64,000 nucleotides of DNA from an uncultured Clostridia bacterium (GTDB lineage: Bacteria; Bacillota; Clostridia; Lachnospirales; Cellulosilyticaceae). The position numbers and the translations under genes were made by a program. Positions 44,511 through 54,759 of this stretch are shown in pieces (position 1 is the first letter of the stretch; the number at the start of each line of letters is the position of its first letter). The notes under the pieces are model-generated. The model did no database searches. It had not been told where the DNA came from and worked only from the letters and a program-made list of their open reading frames with translations. The DNA lies in NCBI GenBank assembly GCA_937981575.1, contig CALJNR010000043.1:1-64000 (forward strand), given 5' to 3'.

Positions 44511-45530
44511 ATGAAAGAACAATTAGAACAAATTAAAGTAACTGCTGCTGCCAGTATAGATCAGGCAGAGCAGCTTAGTGTGCTTGAAGAGTTAAGGGTT
44601 CAGTATTTAGGGAAAAAAGGAGAACTTACAACGGTCCTTCGTAATATGAAAGATCTAAGTGCTGAAGAAAGACCAGTTATAGGACAGCTTGCTAATATTG
44701 TGAGGGAAGAAATTGAAAAGAAGCTTATCCTTAAAAAAGGAATGCTTGAAAGTTTAGAACAAAACAAGAAGCTTCAGGAAGAAACAATCGACATTACAAT
44801 GCCGGGTAAAACGTTAAGTTATGGACATATGCATCCGCTTCAGCAGACGTTAGAAGAGATTCAAAATATCTTTTTAGGCATGGGATATGAGATTGTTGAC
44901 GGTAGAGAAGTAGAAACTTCCTATTATAACTTTGATGCGCTAAACTTAGGGGAAGAACATCCAGCCCGCGATGAGCAGGATACTTTTTATATTACTAATA
45001 ACATTGTATTAAGAACAGCTACTTCTCCTGTGCAGGTCCATACAATGGAAACGCAAGAACTTCCTATTCGTATGATTGCACCAGGAAGAGTTTATCGTTC
45101 TGATGAAGTGGATGCCACACACTCGCCAGTTTTTCATCAAATAGAAGGATTGGTTGTAGATAAAAACATTACATTCGGTGATCTCAAAGGTGTCCTCGCA
45201 GAATTTGCTAAGGCACTTTTTGGAGATAAGGTTGAAGTTAAATTCAGACCCCATTACTTTCCTTTTACAGAGCCAAGTGCAGAAGCGGATGTAAGCTGCG
45301 TAATGTGTGAAGGGAAAGGCTGCAGTGTTTGTAAAGGAACGGGATGGATAGAAGTTCTGGGCTGCGGCATGGTACATCCAAAAGTTCTTGAAATGGCAGG
45401 AATAGATCCAACTATTTATTCGGGGTTTGCTTTTGGAATGGGACTTGAGCGTCTTACTATGCTGAAATACAATATTAATGATCTCAGATTATTCTACGAA
45501 AACGATATACGTTTCTTATCACAATTTTAA
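44511..45530 (+). CDS. pheS: Phenylalanyl-tRNA synthetase alpha subunit
   Basis: Catalytic class II subunit of the alpha2-beta2 enzyme that charges tRNA-Phe. At 339 aa it has the normal length. The coiled-coil N-terminus is at about 1-85. The catalytic core has [20 protein letters not shown] near 105, [11 protein letters not shown] near 148-158, and [24 protein letters not shown] near 193. Motif 3 is [16 protein letters not shown] near 308. [18 protein letters not shown] insertion near 260 has four cysteines that may bind zinc, as in many bacterial PheS. AGAAAGGAG precedes the ATG. pheT follows after 23 bases. Confidence 0.98.
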   Translation: MKEQLEQIKVTAAASIDQAEQLSVLEELRVQYLGKKGELTTVLRNMKDLSAEERPVIGQLANIVREEIEKKLILKKGMLESLEQNKKLQEETIDITMPGKTLSYGHMHPLQQTLEEIQNIFLGMGYEIVDGREVETSYYNFDALNLGEEHPARDEQDTFYITNNIVLRTATSPVQVHTMETQELPIRMIAPGRVYRSDEVDATHSPVFHQIEGLVVDKNITFGDLKGVLAEFAKALFGDKVEVKFRPHYFPFTEPSAEADVSCVMCEGKGCSVCKGTGWIEVLGCGMVHPKVLEMAGIDPTIYSGFAFGMGLERLTMLKYNINDLRLFYENDIRFLSQF

Positions 45531-45553
45531 TGAAGTAAAAAGGAGAGAACAAA

Positions 45554-47941
45554 ATGAATATACCTATGTCATGGCTTAAACAATATGTAGATATAGATGT
45601 GGATATTAAGACCTTTACTGACCGTATGACGATGGCTGGCTCAAAGGTAGAAAGCATAGAAGAAAGCGGAAGTGAAATTACAAAAGTTGTTGCAGGCAAA
45701 ATTGTAGAAGTAAATGCACATCCAAATGCAGATAAGCTGCGTGTAATGCAAGTAGATGTGGGAGGCGAGAAGCTGCTTCAGATTGTAACGGCAGCGGCTA
45801 ATGTACAGCTTGGAGATGTAGTACCCGTAGCACTAGACGGAGCGACGCTTGCAGGAGATCTGAAAATTAAATCCGGAAAACTTAGGGGCGAAGTGTCTGA
45901 AGGCATGTTCTGCTCGGTTGAAGAACTAGGTTTTGATGAAAAAGATATCGAAGATGCGCCGCACAATGGCGTTTATGTTTTTCAGCAGCCGATAGAACTT
46001 GGCAGCGATGTCAAACCATTTTTTGGACTTGGAGAAACGGTTGTAGAATATGAAGTAACCTCCAACAGACCAGACTGCTTCAGTATTTTAGGTATGGCAA
46101 GAGAAGCAGCGGCGGCGTTCAATAAGCCTTTTAAGTTCCCCAAGATCAATGCAGTTGAAACAGATGGGGATGCTAATGAAATGGCTTTGGTTGAAATCAA
46201 AAATGATGTCCTCTGCCCAAGATATGCCGCAAGAATTATTAAGAATGTAAAGGTAGGTTCATCGCCTAAGTGGTTAAAAGAAAGACTGCAGTCTGCAGGG
46301 CTTAGACCTATTAATAATATAGTAGATATTACAAATTACATGCTGCTTGAGTTTGGCCAGCCGATGCATGCTTTTGATTATGATAAACTTGAAGGACACA
46401 AAATTGTAGTGAGGACAGCTGCTGACGGAGAGAAAATAACAACTCTCTTCGGCGACGAACTGGCACTTGATCAGTCTATGCTTGTTATTGCTGATGCCAA
46501 AAAGCCTGTTGCAATTGCTGGTGTTATGGGCGGTGAGGACACAAAGGTAACGGAGGAAACTACAACGATCCTTTTTGAATGTGCAAACTTCAGCGGCTAC
46601 AGCGTACGCCAAACGTCTAAAAAGCTTGGTCTTAGAAGTGATTCTTCTATTAAATATACCAAAGGCCTCGATCCAAATACTATTACGCTTGCTTTAGAAA
46701 GAGCTGCTCAGCTTATTCATGAAATTGGAGCAGGAGAAGTTGTTAAGGGTGTAATAGATGTTTATCCTAATGTGCGAAAACCGCTTACTATTTCTTATGA
46801 TCCAGAATGGATTAACAGGTTCTTAGGAACAGACTTGTCTGAAGAAGAAATGACAGGTTACTTTACAGCTTTAGAGTTTAAAGTTAATGCAGAGACTAAG
46901 GAAGTCACTATTCCTACATTTAGACCAGATGTTACGATGATGGCAGACTTAGCAGAAGAAGTTGCAAGGCTGTATGGCTATGATCGTATTATGCCGACTT
47001 TAGAAAGAGGAAAGCCTACTATAGGAAGAAAGAATTTTGAACAGTCTGTATCAGACGATATCAGAAGTTTTATGAGTATGTATGGGGTCCATGGGGCACT
47101 GACTTATACCTTTGAAAGTCCCAAGGTATTTGATAAACTGAATATCCGAGAAGACAGTCCGCTGAGAAATGCTTTAAAGATCACGAATCCTTTAGGGGAA
47201 GACTTCAGCATTATGCGTACAACGACCTTAAATGGGCTTTTAAATTCTTTAGCTACTAACTTTAATCGAAGGGTTGAAGAAGCTGGTCTGTACGAAATTG
47301 GAAAAATCTATATGCATCAAGGGGAAGGAGAACTTCCTGATGAAGTTAAAAAACTTACAATTGGAATGTATGGTAAAAATACAGACTTCTTTACAATTAA
47401 AGGCCTCATAGAGTCTTTGATGAAGCGTCTTCATATTACTGATATAGAAGTGACTAGAAATGGTGATCTTGAATTTATGCATCCGGGAAGATGTGCGAGT
47501 TTAATGATTGCGGGGCAAGATGCAGGGTTCTTCGGAGAAGTTCATCCTCAAGTTGCTAAAAACTATGAATTAGATATTAAAACTTATGTGGCAGAATTAG
47601 ATATAAGTACACTTCTTAGCCATATTAACAAAGATATTATTTTCAAAGCACTTCCTAAATACCCTTCTACTGCAAGAGATATTGCTATGCTGGTTAAAGA
47701 AGAAGTACTCGTTGGAGAGATTGAAAAAACAATTCGTGAACGCAGCGGAAAGCTTCTTGAAAATGTCAAACTATTTGATGTTTATCAAGGGAAACAAATT
47801 GAGGAAGGGTATAAATCTGTTGCTTATAAGTTAACTTTTAGAGCAGAAGACCGTACACTTACTGATGAGGAAATCCAAAAGGTTATGAAAAAGATCCTTA
47901 ATGGACTCGAAATGAACTGCGGGGCAAAACTAAGAGACTAA
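45554..47941 (+). CDS. pheT: Phenylalanyl-tRNA synthetase beta subunit
   Basis: Large subunit providing tRNA binding, editing and dimer contacts. The 795-aa protein shows the N-terminal EMAP-like tRNA-binding domain at about 39-150 (VNAHPNADKLRVMQVDVG). The B3/B4 editing domain is at about 215-375 (YAARIIKNVKV, NNIVDITNYMLLE, FDYDKL). The B5 domain is near 400-475. A catalytic-like core lies at about 490-690, and the C-terminal FDX-ACB anticodon domain at about 700-795 (KYPSTARDIAMLV, EGYKSVAYKLTFRAEDRTLTD). AAGGAGAG precedes the ATG. It is co-transcribed with pheS under the T-box. Confidence 0.98.
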   Translation: MNIPMSWLKQYVDIDVDIKTFTDRMTMAGSKVESIEESGSEITKVVAGKIVEVNAHPNADKLRVMQVDVGGEKLLQIVTAAANVQLGDVVPVALDGATLAGDLKIKSGKLRGEVSEGMFCSVEELGFDEKDIEDAPHNGVYVFQQPIELGSDVKPFFGLGETVVEYEVTSNRPDCFSILGMAREAAAAFNKPFKFPKINAVETDGDANEMALVEIKNDVLCPRYAARIIKNVKVGSSPKWLKERLQSAGLRPINNIVDITNYMLLEFGQPMHAFDYDKLEGHKIVVRTAADGEKITTLFGDELALDQSMLVIADAKKPVAIAGVMGGEDTKVTEETTTILFECANFSGYSVRQTSKKLGLRSDSSIKYTKGLDPNTITLALERAAQLIHEIGAGEVVKGVIDVYPNVRKPLTISYDPEWINRFLGTDLSEEEMTGYFTALEFKVNAETKEVTIPTFRPDVTMMADLAEEVARLYGYDRIMPTLERGKPTIGRKNFEQSVSDDIRSFMSMYGVHGALTYTFESPKVFDKLNIREDSPLRNALKITNPLGEDFSIMRTTTLNGLLNSLATNFNRRVEEAGLYEIGKIYMHQGEGELPDEVKKLTIGMYGKNTDFFTIKGLIESLMKRLHITDIEVTRNGDLEFMHPGRCASLMIAGQDAGFFGEVHPQVAKNYELDIKTYVAELDISTLLSHINKDIIFKALPKYPSTARDIAMLVKEEVLVGEIEKTIRERSGKLLENVKLFDVYQGKQIEEGYKSVAYKLTFRAEDRTLTDEEIQKVMKKILNGLEMNCGAKLRD

Positions 47942-47954
47942 ATAGATCACGCTG

Positions 47955-47999
47955 AAAGGGTAAAGAGTTATTTGAAGAGATAGCTGTTTGCCCTTTTTT
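47955..47999 (+). terminator. Terminator of pheST
   Basis: AAAGGGTAAA pairs with GTTTGCCCTTT (one G-T) around a long internal sequence and ends in T6. Confidence 0.7.
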
Positions 48000-48060
48000 G
48001 TACATCGCTTGCTGCTTCTTAGCATTTGTTTGGATGATTACACAGTATATTTATGAGTAG

Positions 48061-48085
48061 TATGCTATAATGATTATGCTATAAT
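48061..48085 (+). promoter_or_regulatory. Duplicated extended -10 elements upstream of dnaE
   Basis: TATGCTATAAT occurs at 48061-48071 and again at 48075-48085, 14 bases apart. Each copy is a full extended -10 (TGC-TATAAT); no clear -35 serves them. The downstream copy lies about 38 bases from the start codon. Two alternate start sites are possible. Confidence 0.55.
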
Positions 48086-48122
48086 AAAGAGAAGATTATA
48101 AGTGAAAGGAGCTAGATAAATT

Positions 48123-51100
48123 ATGAATAATCTATTTACTCATCTGCATGTGCATACGGAATATAGTCTTTTAGATGGCTCCGCCAAAATTAATGATTTG
48201 CTGGACCGGGCGAAAGAGCTTGGAATGGACAGTCTGGCTATTACAGACCATGGGGCAATGTATGGTGTGATTGATTTTTATAAAGCTGCTCATAAGCGAA
48301 ATATTAAGCCTATTATCGGATGTGAAGTGTATTTAGCTTCCAGGACCCGTTTTGATAAAGAGCCAGTTGATTTAAGTTCATACCATCTCGTCCTTTTAGC
48401 CGAAAATAATACAGGTTATCAAAACCTTATTAAAATGGTTTCTCTTGGCTTTACAGAAGGGTTCTACAGAAGACCACGTATTGACCTGGATTTACTAGCT
48501 GCTCATCATGAAGGACTTATTGCGCTTGGGGCTTGCCTTGCGGGACCAGTCAGCAGAAAATTGCTTCAAGATGAATATGAGAGTGCCAGAGAAATGGCCC
48601 TTAAACTAAGAGATATTATGGGACAAGACCACTTTTTTTTAGAGCTGCAGGATCACGGCATGAAACAGCAGCAAAAGGTCAATCAGCTCACCATGAGACT
48701 TGCTGATGAACTAAATATTCATATGGTGGCTACCAATGATGTCCACTATATAAAGGCAGAAGATGCCAATCCCCATGAAGTACTTTTGTGTATCCAAACA
48801 GGAAAAACCATGCAGGATGATGATCGTATGATTTATGAGGGAGGGCAGTATTACCTTAAAAGCAGTGAGGAAATGTATAAGCTTTTTCCTTATGCTGCGG
48901 AAGCGCTTAGAAATACTGCTGAAATTGCTAAGCGTTGTAATGTAGGTTTTAGTTTTAATGAACTGAAGCTGCCAAGTTTTGATGTACCCAAGGATATGTC
49001 GCCTGAAGCTTATTTAAGAGAAGTGTGCTATAAAGGACTTGAGAAAAGATATACACCTATAACAGAGGATTTAAGAGACAGGCTGGAATATGAACTTGAT
49101 ACCATTATTCAGATGGGATTTGTCGACTACTTTCTGATTGTAGGAGATTTTATCAGTTATGCGAAGTCCAGCGGCATTCCAGTAGGGCCGGGAAGGGGAT
49201 CTGCTGCAGGAAGCATCGTCGCTTATGTGCTGGAAATAACCAATATTGATCCTATTAAGTATAATCTGCTGTTTGAAAGGTTTTTGAATCCCGAGAGAAT
49301 CAGCATGCCTGATATAGATATTGATTTTTGCTATGAAAGGCGGCAGGAAGTTATTGATTATGTTATCCGAAAGTACGGGGAAGAACGAGTTGCTCAGATC
49401 ATTACCTTTGGAACGATGGCAGCAAGGGCTGCGATAAGAGATGTCGGGCGGGCCATTAACATGCCTTACCAAGATGTAGACCGCATTGCTAAAATGATTC
49501 CTAACGAGCTTAAAATTACGATTGATAAAGCCCTTGTGATGAATGAAGAGCTAAGGAGGCTCTATGAGGCGGACGAATCAGTTAAATATTTGATTGATAC
49601 GTCCAGAAAGCTTGAAGGACTCCCAAGACATTCATCCATGCATGCGGCTGGGGTTGTTATATCCAAAAGACCTGTCGTTGAATATGTGCCGCTTAATGCC
49701 AGTGACGGCGTCATTACAACGCAGTTTCCTATGACAACGCTGGAAGAACTAGGTTTGTTAAAAATGGATTTTTTGGGCCTTAGGACACTTACTGTTATTG
49801 ATAATGCTGTTAAGCTCATTAGCAAAAATCATCATATTTGTTTAGATATTGAAAAAATGGATGATAATGATAAAAAGGTTTATGAGCTGATTGCATCTGG
49901 AAGTACCGATGGGATTTTCCAGCTGGAAAGCGCAGGGATGAAAAGCTTTATGAAAGAATTAGCGCCAAGCAGTATGGAAGACATTATAGCCGGGATTTCA
50001 CTTTACAGGCCTGGCCCTATGGACTTTATTCCAAAATATGTAACAGGGAAAAAAGATGCTTCAAGTATCACCTATACCCACCCTAAACTTGAGCCGATCC
50101 TGAAAAACACCTATGGATGTATTGTATATCAGGAACAGGTTATGCAGATTGTAAGAGACCTTGCCGGATACAGTCTCGGAAGGAGTGATCTCTTAAGACG
50201 TGCCATGAGCAAAAAGAAATCCGATGTGATGCAGAAAGAGCAGGAAATCTTTTTATATGGTGATGGTAAAGAGATATTAGGGTGTATCACAAACGGTATT
50301 CCAAAAGAAGCAGCAGAAAAAATATTTGAAGATATGATTGACTTCGCAAAATATGCATTCAATAAATCCCATGCTGCAGCTTATGCAATCGTTGCCTATC
50401 AGACAGCTTATTTAAAAACTTACTATAAAGTAGAGTTTATGGCGGCTTTGATGACATCAGTTATGGATTCATCTCACAAAATAACAAACTATATTGAAAA
50501 CTGCAAAAAGATGAATATTACAGTACATGCTCCGGACATTAACAGTGGATATGCTTATTTTGATGCGAAAGACAATCATATAATATACGGCCTTGCTGCA
50601 ATCAAAAATGTAGGTAAAAATGTCATAGACCGAATTGTTGAAGAAAGAGAAAAAAATGGTTTATTCAAAAGTCTGACAGATTTTTATAACCGAATGGAAA
50701 CAAAGGATACGAATAAAAGAAGCATTGAAAGTCTTATTTTAGCTGGCGCGTTTGATTCGCTTGGAGGCAGAAGAAGCCAATATATGGCAGCCTATAAGCA
50801 GATTGCAGACGGCGTTTCTCATAGCAAGAAAAATAATATTGCAGGGCAAATAGATTTGTTTGCACTTGGGCAAGGGGAGCAGATAGAAGATAAAGATAGT
50901 CTGCCGGATCAGGAGGAATTTGAGTTTAAAGATCTCCTAAACTACGAAAAAGAAGTGCTGGGTATTTATTTAAGCGGACATCCGCTAGATAAAGTAAGAA
51001 ATATATTAGACCAGTATATTTCTATCAAAAGCAGTCAGCTGGAATATGCGGAAGATGAGGAAGGCAAGGAGGATGCGGTCAAAGACGGACAACGCGTTTC

Positions 51101-51590
51101 GGTAGGCGGCATTTTGGTTGATAAGCGGATCATTTTTACAAAAACCAATAAAAAAATGGCTTTTTTGACCTTAGAAGATACATTAGGAATGATGGAAGTC
51201 ATCATTTTTCCTACGCTGTATGATACTTTTTCAAGTTACAGTGAAGAAAGCGTATTTGTGATTAAAGGCCGAGTTTCAGTCAAAGAAGAAACGACAGCTG
51301 TTATTATAGCTGATGAAATCACTACACTGGAGAGACTTTTAAATCCTGAAACAGAAGAACATATTTTACTGCGTTTAAATGAATCGATGCGCAATCAGGA
51401 AGTAAGAGAAAATTTAGTGCACATATTTAAGAAATACACAGGAAAAACTAAAATTATTGTAGAGAATATTGAGGACGGTACGCAAAAAGCTTTCCCCAAT
51501 AGATATAATGTGTGTATTACCGAGCAACTTATACAAGAATTAGTGGATTTGTTAGGTGAAAAATGTGTAGTAGTCAAAAAATACAATTAA
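48123..51590 (+). CDS. dnaE: DNA polymerase III alpha subunit DnaE
   Basis: Replicative polymerase subunit of the DnaE type, which in Firmicutes with PolC typically extends primers on the lagging strand. At 1155 aa it has the family length. The PHP domain is at about 5-275 (HLHVHTEYSLLDG, ITDHGAMYG). The palm has GPGRGSAAGS near 357 and the catalytic Asp pair in MPDIDIDFCYERR near 396-408. A helix-hairpin-helix is near 830-900 and an OB domain near 1000-1075 (VGGILVDKR). AAAGGAG precedes the ATG. It is monocistronic between pheST and pfkA. polC is not in the window. Confidence 0.97.
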   Translation: MNNLFTHLHVHTEYSLLDGSAKINDLLDRAKELGMDSLAITDHGAMYGVIDFYKAAHKRNIKPIIGCEVYLASRTRFDKEPVDLSSYHLVLLAENNTGYQNLIKMVSLGFTEGFYRRPRIDLDLLAAHHEGLIALGACLAGPVSRKLLQDEYESAREMALKLRDIMGQDHFFLELQDHGMKQQQKVNQLTMRLADELNIHMVATNDVHYIKAEDANPHEVLLCIQTGKTMQDDDRMIYEGGQYYLKSSEEMYKLFPYAAEALRNTAEIAKRCNVGFSFNELKLPSFDVPKDMSPEAYLREVCYKGLEKRYTPITEDLRDRLEYELDTIIQMGFVDYFLIVGDFISYAKSSGIPVGPGRGSAAGSIVAYVLEITNIDPIKYNLLFERFLNPERISMPDIDIDFCYERRQEVIDYVIRKYGEERVAQIITFGTMAARAAIRDVGRAINMPYQDVDRIAKMIPNELKITIDKALVMNEELRRLYEADESVKYLIDTSRKLEGLPRHSSMHAAGVVISKRPVVEYVPLNASDGVITTQFPMTTLEELGLLKMDFLGLRTLTVIDNAVKLISKNHHICLDIEKMDDNDKKVYELIASGSTDGIFQLESAGMKSFMKELAPSSMEDIIAGISLYRPGPMDFIPKYVTGKKDASSITYTHPKLEPILKNTYGCIVYQEQVMQIVRDLAGYSLGRSDLLRRAMSKKKSDVMQKEQEIFLYGDGKEILGCITNGIPKEAAEKIFEDMIDFAKYAFNKSHAAAYAIVAYQTAYLKTYYKVEFMAALMTSVMDSSHKITNYIENCKKMNITVHAPDINSGYAYFDAKDNHIIYGLAAIKNVGKNVIDRIVEEREKNGLFKSLTDFYNRMETKDTNKRSIESLILAGAFDSLGGRRSQYMAAYKQIADGVSHSKKNNIAGQIDLFALGQGEQIEDKDSLPDQEEFEFKDLLNYEKEVLGIYLSGHPLDKVRNILDQYISIKSSQLEYAEDEEGKEDAVKDGQRVSVGGILVDKRIIFTKTNKKMAFLTLEDTLGMMEVIIFPTLYDTFSSYSEESVFVIKGRVSVKEETTAVIIADEITTLERLLNPETEEHILLRLNESMRNQEVRENLVHIFKKYTGKTKIIVENIEDGTQKAFPNRYNVCITEQLIQELVDLLGEKCVVVKKYN

Positions 51591-51702
51591 GGATATTGCT
51601 ATTTAAAGGAGATTTAAGTAAAATAAAGAAGATTAAAAGGCGAATGGTAAAATAAGCCTGCAGGATCGAACGATTTATTATCTTATGCTAAATGGCGTAG
51701 TA

Positions 51703-51817
51703 TATAGATTTCGCAGTTTGAAGTTTAATTTATTCATAAGGTTACCTGCTGTGAAATCATTTGGGGAAACACCTCTAAGTCAACGAATAAATTAAGTTTT
51801 AGAGTGGTTTTTCTGTA
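51703..51817 (-). repeat. Two-hairpin intergenic element, copy C (reverse orientation)
   Basis: 115 bp, reverse complement of the copy A/B family, lying in the dnaE-pfkA gap. Read on the minus strand it aligns with copy A over its whole length. The loop complementarity is kept: GAATAAATTA (51785-51794) and TAATTTATTC (51726-51735), 10 bp perfect. Hairpin 2 pairs 51707-51716 with 51749-51758, with one mismatch. Ends are TATAGA (plus, 51703) and TCTGTA (51812-51817, one change from TCTATA). Confidence 0.75.
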
Positions 51818-51857
51818 AAATGCAAGTTATAAAAAACAACCATAGGGGGTTATTTTG

Positions 51858-52829
51858 ATGAGCAATAAAGTAAGTACAATAGGTGTATTGACAAGTGGAG
51901 GAGATGCTCCGGGTATGAATGCAGCCATCCGTGCAGTTGTGAGAGTGGGTCTTGCAAGAGGCATAAAGGTTATGGGTATTCAAAAAGGATACAATGGACT
52001 TTTAACTGGAGATGTACGTGAGCTTACAGCAAGAAGCGTATCAGATACTGTTCAAAGAGGAGGCACTATTCTTCAGACTGCCCGCTGCCTGGAGTTTTTA
52101 AAACCAGAAGGCCAGCAAAGAGGTGCTGAAATGTGTAAAGTTTTTGGTATTGATGGATTAGTAGTTATCGGCGGAGATGGATCTTTTCAAGGGGCTGAAA
52201 AATTAGCTAATCTTGGTATTAATACAATAGGTGTTCCAGGAACAATAGATCTTGATATTGCATGTACTGACTATACAATTGGTTTTGACACTGCTGTTAA
52301 TACAGCTATGGATGCCATTAACAAAATTCGCGATACTTCTACATCCCATGAAAGATGCTCGATTGTAGAAGTTATGGGAAGAAATGCAGGCTATATTGCA
52401 CTGTGGTGCGGTATAAGTTCAGGAGCAGAACTTGTTCTGATTCCAGAAAAAGAGAGACTTTCTGATGAAGAAATTATTAAAACAATTCTTGAAAATAAAC
52501 ATAATGGTAAAAAACACTTCCTGATTATTGTAGCTGAAGGCATTGGTGGATCAGGAAAGCTTGCTAAAAAGATTCAGGAAGTTACGGGCATCGAATCTAG
52601 AGCAACTATTCTTGGACACCTTCAAAGAGGCGGTTCTCCAAGTGCAGTTGACCGTGTTCATGCATCGATGATGGGGGCAAAAGCTGTAGACCTTCTTTGT
52701 GAGGGCAAGGCAAAAAGAGTAGTTGCCTTTGTTAATGGTCAATATGTAGACTATGATATCAATGAAGCACTTGCGATGACAAAAAATATTGATGACTATA
52801 TGTATGAGGTAAGCAACTTACTCGTATAA
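51858..52829 (+). CDS. pfkA: ATP-dependent 6-phosphofructokinase
   Basis: Committed step of glycolysis. The 323-aa length is that of the short bacterial clade. GGDGSFQGA near 102 is the ATP-type loop, and PGTID near 124 has the ATP-type Gly. The next residues are LD instead of the common ND; the catalytic Asp remains. MGRNAGY near 168, and the GHLQRGGSPSA active-site loop near 248 are intact. The ATG at 51858 is preferred to TTG 51855 (GGGGG is 7-8 bases upstream). It forms an operon with pyk after 23 bases, a common Firmicute arrangement. Confidence 0.96.
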   Translation: MSNKVSTIGVLTSGGDAPGMNAAIRAVVRVGLARGIKVMGIQKGYNGLLTGDVRELTARSVSDTVQRGGTILQTARCLEFLKPEGQQRGAEMCKVFGIDGLVVIGGDGSFQGAEKLANLGINTIGVPGTIDLDIACTDYTIGFDTAVNTAMDAINKIRDTSTSHERCSIVEVMGRNAGYIALWCGISSGAELVLIPEKERLSDEEIIKTILENKHNGKKHFLIIVAEGIGGSGKLAKKIQEVTGIESRATILGHLQRGGSPSAVDRVHASMMGAKAVDLLCEGKAKRVVAFVNGQYVDYDINEALAMTKNIDDYMYEVSNLLV

Positions 52830-52852
52830 TAAGTAAACCAAGGAGTAGAAGA

Positions 52853-54616
52853 ATGCGTAAAACTAAAATAATCGGAACTTTGGGTCCTAAAACAAGAGAC
52901 GTAGAAAATATTAGAAAGATTATAGGTGCTGGAATTGATGGCATTCGTATTAATTTTTCTCATGATAATCATGAAATTCATGGAGAAACTGTGAGAAAGG
53001 TTAAACTTGTCAGAGAAGAACTTAATAAACCCATTCCGCTCATTCTGGACACTAAAGGACCAGAGATTCGTACTGGAGTTATGAAAAATGATGAAGATTA
53101 TCGTCTGAATATTGGAGAGATCTTTACGCTGACAACAGAAGAAATAGAGGGAGATGATACAAAAGTAAGTGTTACTTATAAAAATCTGCCTCAGGATCTG
53201 CAAAAAGGAAGTACTATCTTAATTGATGATGGACTGATTGAGCTTAAAGTTCAAAGTCTTACTGAAACTGAAATAGTATGTATCATTGAAAACGGTGGGA
53301 TGCTTGGTTCAAGAAAAGGGATTAATATACCCGATGTTTCGCTAAGTCTCCCGGCTCTTACCGAAAAAGATTTAGCTGATATTAAGTTTGCTGCAGAAGT
53401 TGGCTTTGACTATATTGCAGCTTCATTTATCCGCTGCGCACTGGATGTGATGAAGATTCGGGAAGTTCTTGAAGAAAACGGCGGCAGTGATATACAGATC
53501 ATCGCTAAGATTGAGAACCGTGAAGGTGTTAATAATATTGATGAAATTCTTGAAGTTGCGGATGCAATTATGGTAGCAAGAGGCGATTTAGGGGTTGAAA
53601 TTCCTGCTGAAGAGGTTCCGATTGTTCAGAAGATGCTGATTAAAAAAGCTAATGAAATAGGCAAACCGGTTGTAACGGCTACGCAGATGCTGGATTCCAT
53701 GATTAGAAATCCAAGACCGACAAGGGCAGAAGCCAGTGACGTTGCCAATGCTATTTTTGATGGGACTTCAGCCATTATGCTTTCTGGTGAAACAGCAAAA
53801 GGGGATTATCCTCTGGAGTCTATCAGAATGATGGATCGCATTGCTAAAACAGCTGAAGCTGAGAAGGAAAGCCGCAAGTATGTTGCAATGCAGCCAACCT
53901 GTAGTTTAAGTATGACCAATGCTGTCAGCCATTCAACTTGCAATACAGCAAGAGAACTGGGGGCTGCATGCATCGTTACAATTACTAAATCTGGTTATAC
54001 AGCGCGGGCTGTATCAAAATTTAAGCCAAGCTGTCCAATAATGGCGTGTACAACAAGCCCAAGAGTTCAAAGGCAGCTCAGCCTTGTTTGGGGCTGTACG
54101 CCGCTCCTAGTGGATTATAATGTGCAGGACTCAACAGATGAAGTATTTGCGAAGGCAGTAGCCACAATAGAAGATAAAAAGTATGTCAAACAAGGGGATA
54201 TTATTGTTCTCAGTGCCGGTGTTCCGGTAGGATTTACAGGGACAACCAATATTATGAAGGTACAATATGTTGGAGATGTCTTAGCTAAAGGGAAGGGCTT
54301 TGGAAAAAAGTCTGTAACGGGAAAGGCGAGTGTGATTAAAGTACTGGATGAAGCAGACAGATACTTTAAAACAGGAGATATATTAGTTGCTAATAAAACA
54401 AATAATGCGTATCTTCCTTATATGAAAAAAGCCAGTGCTATTATTGTAGAAGATGGCTCGCTTGACGAGCACAATCATGCCGTCATAGTAGGGCGAACAC
54501 TGGACATTCCTGTTATTATCGGAGCGACCAATATTGTAGAAATACTTAGAAACTATGTTATTATTACAGTAGACAGCGAAAAAGGCTATGTTTATAACGG
54601 TGCCATAGAGGCATAA
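52853..54616 (+). CDS. pyk: Pyruvate kinase with C-terminal PEP-utiliser-like domain
   Basis: Converts PEP and ADP to pyruvate and ATP. 587 aa. The barrel has TLGPKTRDVENI near 7, NFSHDNHEIH near 34-43, the catalytic Lys in IIAKIENREGVNNI near 215-228, and MVARGDLGVEIP near 240. The alpha/beta C domain is at about 345-475. About 110 extra residues (475-587) match the mobile PEP-utiliser domain of Firmicute pyruvate kinases. Its phospho-His region reads EHNHAVIVGRTLDIPVI, so the usual TSH is altered although the His is kept. AGGAG lies before the ATG. Second gene of the pfkA-pyk operon. Confidence 0.96.
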   Translation: MRKTKIIGTLGPKTRDVENIRKIIGAGIDGIRINFSHDNHEIHGETVRKVKLVREELNKPIPLILDTKGPEIRTGVMKNDEDYRLNIGEIFTLTTEEIEGDDTKVSVTYKNLPQDLQKGSTILIDDGLIELKVQSLTETEIVCIIENGGMLGSRKGINIPDVSLSLPALTEKDLADIKFAAEVGFDYIAASFIRCALDVMKIREVLEENGGSDIQIIAKIENREGVNNIDEILEVADAIMVARGDLGVEIPAEEVPIVQKMLIKKANEIGKPVVTATQMLDSMIRNPRPTRAEASDVANAIFDGTSAIMLSGETAKGDYPLESIRMMDRIAKTAEAEKESRKYVAMQPTCSLSMTNAVSHSTCNTARELGAACIVTITKSGYTARAVSKFKPSCPIMACTTSPRVQRQLSLVWGCTPLLVDYNVQDSTDEVFAKAVATIEDKKYVKQGDIIVLSAGVPVGFTGTTNIMKVQYVGDVLAKGKGFGKKSVTGKASVIKVLDEADRYFKTGDILVANKTNNAYLPYMKKASAIIVEDGSLDEHNHAVIVGRTLDIPVIIGATNIVEILRNYVIITVDSEKGYVYNGAIEA

Positions 54617-54659
54617 AAACAAACAGCAGTTGCCTAAGGGCAATTGCTGTTTGTTTTTA
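54615..54659 (+). terminator. Terminator of pfkA-pyk
   Basis: AAAAACAAACAGCA and GCAATTGC-type arms form a stem of about 20 bp with a 4-base loop, ending in T5. Confidence 0.92.
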
Positions 54660-54759
54660 TCGGAGTCAATAAGCATTTAAAATTGAAATAAAGCTGGATA
54701 TTTTATGGTGTATGGTATAAAATATAGGATAGTTTAGTTTTATTTAAGGAGAGAGAAAA

